Assembly: GCF_902459525.1 (NCBI RefSeq)
Contig: NZ_LR699166.1
Coordinates: forward strand, 1,872,501-1,936,500
DNA length: 64,000 bases
Reading direction: 5' to 3'
From: Sideroxydans sp. CL21
Lineage (GTDB): Bacteria > Pseudomonadota > Gammaproteobacteria > Burkholderiales > Gallionellaceae
The first letter of the stretch is position 1. Each line of letters opens with the position of its first letter. Positions 61,053 through 64,000 of this stretch are shown here, one piece after another. The notes beneath the pieces are model-generated. The model was given only the letters and a program-made list of their open reading frames with translations. It was not told the origin of the DNA and searched no databases. The position numbers and the translations under genes were made by a program.

Positions 61053-63527
61053 TTAATCCGCCGCTAGAATGCGTAACGGCGGGCGCAAAACCAGCCGCCG
61101 GGTCGCCAACCACCCGGCCAGCGTCACCACCGCGATGCCGCCTCCGCAACCGATGAACCAGATGGAAACATCTGACCGGTAAGGGATATCCAGTACGAAA
61201 CGCGCCAGCACCCAGCCCAGCAGCACTGCGCCCGCCGCCGCGAACAGGCCACTCAAGCCACCCAGCACGGCGAACTCGGACAGGTGCAGACGCCGCAGAT
61301 AGAGACTGTCCGCCCCCAGCGTGCGCAGGATAGCTGCCTCGTGGCTGCGCTCATCCTGCGTGGCAAGCAGCGCGGCATACAGTACCGCGAGGCCGGAAAA
61401 CAGGGTAAACAGGAACACTGCACTCACCGTTTGTGCGATCTGGTTCATGATGTTGCGCACCTGTGCGATCACCGCACCGGTATCGATCAACAATAAATTG
61501 GGGAATTCGCGCGACAGTTCGTCGCCCGTTCGCACCTTGTCCGGCGGCAGGTAGAAACTGCCCAGGTAGCTGGCCGGAAAATCCCTGAGCAGTTCCGGCG
61601 TGGCGATGACAAAGAAATTCACCTTCATTGAATCCCATTGCACCTTGCGCAGGCTGGTGACTTTCGCGGTAAATGTGCTGCCGGCCACATCGTAGGTGAG
61701 CACGTCCCCGAGACGAATGCCCAGCGTCTTGGCGATGCCTTCCTCCACGGAAAGTTGCCCTCCCGCCCCTGCCGTCCACCACCGCCCTTGCACCAGTTCA
61801 TTCCAGGTTGGCATCTGTTCCATCCAGGAAAGGTTGAACTCGCGATCCACCAGTGCCTGGGCACGCGGATCGGGGTAGCTGCTGCCATTGATCGAGCGGT
61901 CGTTGATGGCGATCAGCCTGCCGCGCACCATCGGCTGCAACTCAGGTATCGGCAACGTCTGGTGCACAAAGAAATCCCGCACCGGCTGGATCTGGTCGGG
62001 CTGTATGTTCACCACGAAGCGGTTCGGCGTATCCGGCGGCAGTTTGCCCTGCCAGCTTTCCATCAGATCGGCGCGCACCATCGTCAGCACCAGCAAGGCC
62101 ATGCCGCCCAGACTCAATGCCACCACCTGTATCGCCGCACTGCGCCCGTGCCGCGCGAGGTTGTTGAATGCATGTCGCCAATGCGATTGAAAGAAATATG
62201 CGTTGCGTGCCAGACCATGAAGCAGCACCCAGGCCAGTCCGCCGAACACCAGCAGCCCCGCGAGCAAACCTCCCAATACCGCCAAACCCAGTTTCAGCGA
62301 GCCTGCATGCCACAGGAACAGTCCTGCCAACACCAACAACGCAAGGCCATAAATCAGCCAGCCGCTGGCTTCCGGTGAATCCATCTCGCGGCGCAGCACG
62401 CGCAGCGGCGATACCTTGCGCAATTGCAGCAGGGGCAGGAAGGCGAAACCGAGCAGCAAAGCAAAGCCGCTGAGTGCAGCCTTGAGCAGCGGCAGCACGC
62501 CGGGTTGCGGCAAGCCTGCCTCGCGCATGGACGAGATGCTCTCGACCAACCCCGCTTGCGTGACATAGCCCAGCAAACCGCCGAGAAGCACCGAGACCAC
62601 GCCAAGCAGGATGAATTGATAAAGGAACAGCCACAGTACCTGCGCCTGCTGAGCGCCGAGGCAACGCATCACCGCGCAGCCGTCCAGATGGCGCAGCACG
62701 AAGCGCCGTGCCGCCAGCGCCATCGCGGCGCCAGCCAGGATGGCGGCAGTCAATGCGGCAAGGCCAAGGAAATGCTCGGCACGTTCGAGCGCCGTGCGTA
62801 TCTCGGGACGCGCATCGCGCACGTCCTCCATCTTTTCGTTGCCGGAAAGCTTTTCCTGCAGCGTCGCGCGCAGCGCAACCACCTGCCTAGCATCGCCTGC
62901 GATCATCAGGCGATATGAAATGCGGCTGCCTTCCTGCAGCAAGCCGGTAGAAGCCAAGTCGGCATCGTTCATCAGCACGCGCGGCGCAAAGCTGGCGAAA
63001 CCGATGGACTGGTCGATGTCCTTCACGATGCGCGCTGCCACCATAAAACGCCGTGAGCCGATCCCAGCTTCATCCCCGATCTTGATATCGAGACGGCGCA
63101 GCAAACGTTCATCCACCCAAACCGTGCCGCGTGCCGGGATCGCCTGCGCCACGTGCACAGCGCCATCGTCGATCTCGATCTTGCCGCGCAGCGGATAGCC
63201 CGGCTCCGCCGACTGTATCTCGCTCAACAACACCTGCTCGCGGTGCGACACCATGCTGGGGAAAGTACGGCTCTCGACCACGCGCAAACCGAGCTTCTGC
63301 GCCATTTCGCGATATTCGGGGGAAAACGGTCGCGTCGAAGTGATGCGCAGATCGGCACCGATCAGGCTCTGCGCCTGCTGCTGCAACGCTTGCCTCACAC
63401 GGTCGGCGAACAAGCCAACGGTAGCAAGGCTGCCAACCGCCAACATCAGCGCCAGCAGCAACACCCGCCACTCCCCGGCGCGCCAGTCGCGGCGCAGCAA
63501 ATTGAGGGAGAGACGAAAGAGGTTCAT
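61053..63527 (-). CDS. Large FtsX/YbbP-type ABC transporter permease
   Basis: 824 residues: N-terminal helix, a periplasmic domain (about 45-240), three FtsX helices (about 255-375), two more helices around 390-440, a second periplasmic region and a final FtsX block (about 695-815). This duplicated FtsX plan matches YbbP, which normally works with the ATPase YbbA and the lipase TesA. No ATPase gene is adjacent in this window. It ends close to the rpsF promoter. Confidence 0.88.
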   Translation of the reverse strand: MNLFRLSLNLLRRDWRAGEWRVLLLALMLAVGSLATVGLFADRVRQALQQQAQSLIGADLRITSTRPFSPEYREMAQKLGLRVVESRTFPSMVSHREQVLLSEIQSAEPGYPLRGKIEIDDGAVHVAQAIPARGTVWVDERLLRRLDIKIGDEAGIGSRRFMVAARIVKDIDQSIGFASFAPRVLMNDADLASTGLLQEGSRISYRLMIAGDARQVVALRATLQEKLSGNEKMEDVRDARPEIRTALERAEHFLGLAALTAAILAGAAMALAARRFVLRHLDGCAVMRCLGAQQAQVLWLFLYQFILLGVVSVLLGGLLGYVTQAGLVESISSMREAGLPQPGVLPLLKAALSGFALLLGFAFLPLLQLRKVSPLRVLRREMDSPEASGWLIYGLALLVLAGLFLWHAGSLKLGLAVLGGLLAGLLVFGGLAWVLLHGLARNAYFFQSHWRHAFNNLARHGRSAAIQVVALSLGGMALLVLTMVRADLMESWQGKLPPDTPNRFVVNIQPDQIQPVRDFFVHQTLPIPELQPMVRGRLIAINDRSINGSSYPDPRAQALVDREFNLSWMEQMPTWNELVQGRWWTAGAGGQLSVEEGIAKTLGIRLGDVLTYDVAGSTFTAKVTSLRKVQWDSMKVNFFVIATPELLRDFPASYLGSFYLPPDKVRTGDELSREFPNLLLIDTGAVIAQVRNIMNQIAQTVSAVFLFTLFSGLAVLYAALLATQDERSHEAAILRTLGADSLYLRRLHLSEFAVLGGLSGLFAAAGAVLLGWVLARFVLDIPYRSDVSIWFIGCGGGIAVVTLAGWLATRRLVLRPPLRILAAD

Positions 63528-63723
63528 TTTGTAAGTACGGAAAAATCGTGATTCACAATGCCGTTCCTTCTCGATTTACCACTTTTGTGCATCGCGCACC
63601 AAAACAGTGACAATACTTTGTAAGATTAATAACAATCCTGCCTTATACCGGCGTCATCAAAGACACCCCATAACGCCACGAATACCAATATCCTCGCCAC
63701 TCTAAACCAAATCAACTTGATGT

Positions 63724-63739
63724 TGGCACGCAATATGCG
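63724..63739 (+). promoter_or_regulatory. Sigma-54-like promoter
   Basis: TGGCAC at 63724-63729 with GC at 63737-63738 has the exact GG-to-GC spacing of RpoN promoters (consensus TGGCAC-N5-TTGC; here ATGC). It lies about 80 bp before the next start codon. The rest of 63528-63816 contains no recognised site. Confidence 0.5.
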
Positions 63740-63816
63740 ACTAACTAAGCAAGGGTGGCAATTCCGAGCCCGATAGAAGTTGCCGCAACAAAATGATCAA
63801 CGCAAGGAGGTGTGTC

Positions 63817-64000
63817 ATGGCTATCGTTATGAACATGAGCAGCTACGAAATTGAACGTTGTCCAGTCGAGTTCGGATATGCCAAGGAAACCTTGCGTTCC
63901 GATTGGAACCCTGCCTTGACCCGGTTGAGCCTGCAGCCAGTTGTTTCGACAGCCAATAAGCAGAGAACCATGCCAGCCGAACTCGCGACGGTCAATGTGG
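63817..64000 (+). CDS. Unknown protein, 5' part only
   Basis: AAGGAGG lies seven bases before the ATG at 63817. The frame (MAIVMNMSSYEIERCPVEFG and onward, 61 residues) is open to the right edge. It contains YAKETLRSDWNPALTRLSLQ and a polar stretch, with no recognised domain or signal peptide. Confidence 0.6.
   Translation, partial: MAIVMNMSSYEIERCPVEFGYAKETLRSDWNPALTRLSLQPVVSTANKQRTMPAELATVNV

Overview
The window looks like the chromosome of a betaproteobacterium, most likely Nitrosomonadales and possibly Gallionellaceae (Sideroxydans/Gallionella-like). The evidence is gene order and protein character: thrS-infC-rpmI-rplT-pheS-pheT-ihfA-merR-tRNA-Pro; rpsF-priB-rpsR-rplI-dnaB; and dnaQ-rnhA-methyltransferase facing gloB and tRNA-Ser. 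An Isp-type uptake hydrogenase is also present. The genus is an inference; no 16S gene is present.

Layout. 1-4.0 kb (minus): part of an Isp-type [NiFe] hydrogenase operon (hypC/hupF-like, hupD-like protease, hynS, isp1, isp2; the large subunit should lie left of the window). A tandem 111-bp repeat between isp1 and isp2 forms an in-frame ORF joined to both neighbours by ATGA overlaps. 4.4-6.8 kb: two tiny membrane proteins, an FprA-type ferredoxin-NADP reductase and a rhodanese. 6.9-12.7 kb: a three-gene RND efflux operon. 12.8-14.1 kb: a DUF4010/MgtC-like membrane gene broken by a one-base slip in a C run. 14.5-22.1 kb: the tRNA-Pro to thrS translation block. 22.1-22.26 kb: a MITE-like element. 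22.3-27.2 kb: an Mla-type lipid-transport operon in which the ATPase and a CHASE2-cyclase have both lost catalytic residues. 27.7-39.9 kb: housekeeping and stress genes (Rep helicase, MFS exporter, CYTH-CHAD, two TPM proteins, LemA, BaiN-like flavoprotein, hydrolase, DnaQ, RNase HI, methyltransferase, GloB, tRNA-Ser).

40-57.9 kb is accessory. A PAS-GGDEF-EAL gene carries an in-frame TAG and an IS21-family insertion with a 5-bp target duplication; removing the IS restores the frame exactly. IS5-like and integrase remnants follow. An integrative element of about 9.3 kb then abuts tRNA-Val(GAC): integrase, AlpA regulator, a chain of small overlapping genes, and oppositely oriented cargo (HD hydrolase plus unknown partner, proline-rich secreted protein, ClpP-like periplasmic protein). 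Its left edge is a degenerate copy of the tRNA-Val 3' end followed by a terminator, as expected for a displaced attachment site.

57.9-63.5 kb returns to core genes: dnaB, rplI, rpsR, priB, rpsF with a clear sigma-70 promoter and leader hairpin, and a large FtsX/YbbP-like permease. The right edge carries the start of an unknown gene behind a sigma-54-like promoter.

The most interesting items are the Mla-like operon with two predicted pseudoenzymes, the coupled repeat ORF inside the hydrogenase operon, and the tRNA-Val element with its unknown cargo. All functional calls rest on reading motifs and gene order; no database search was run.
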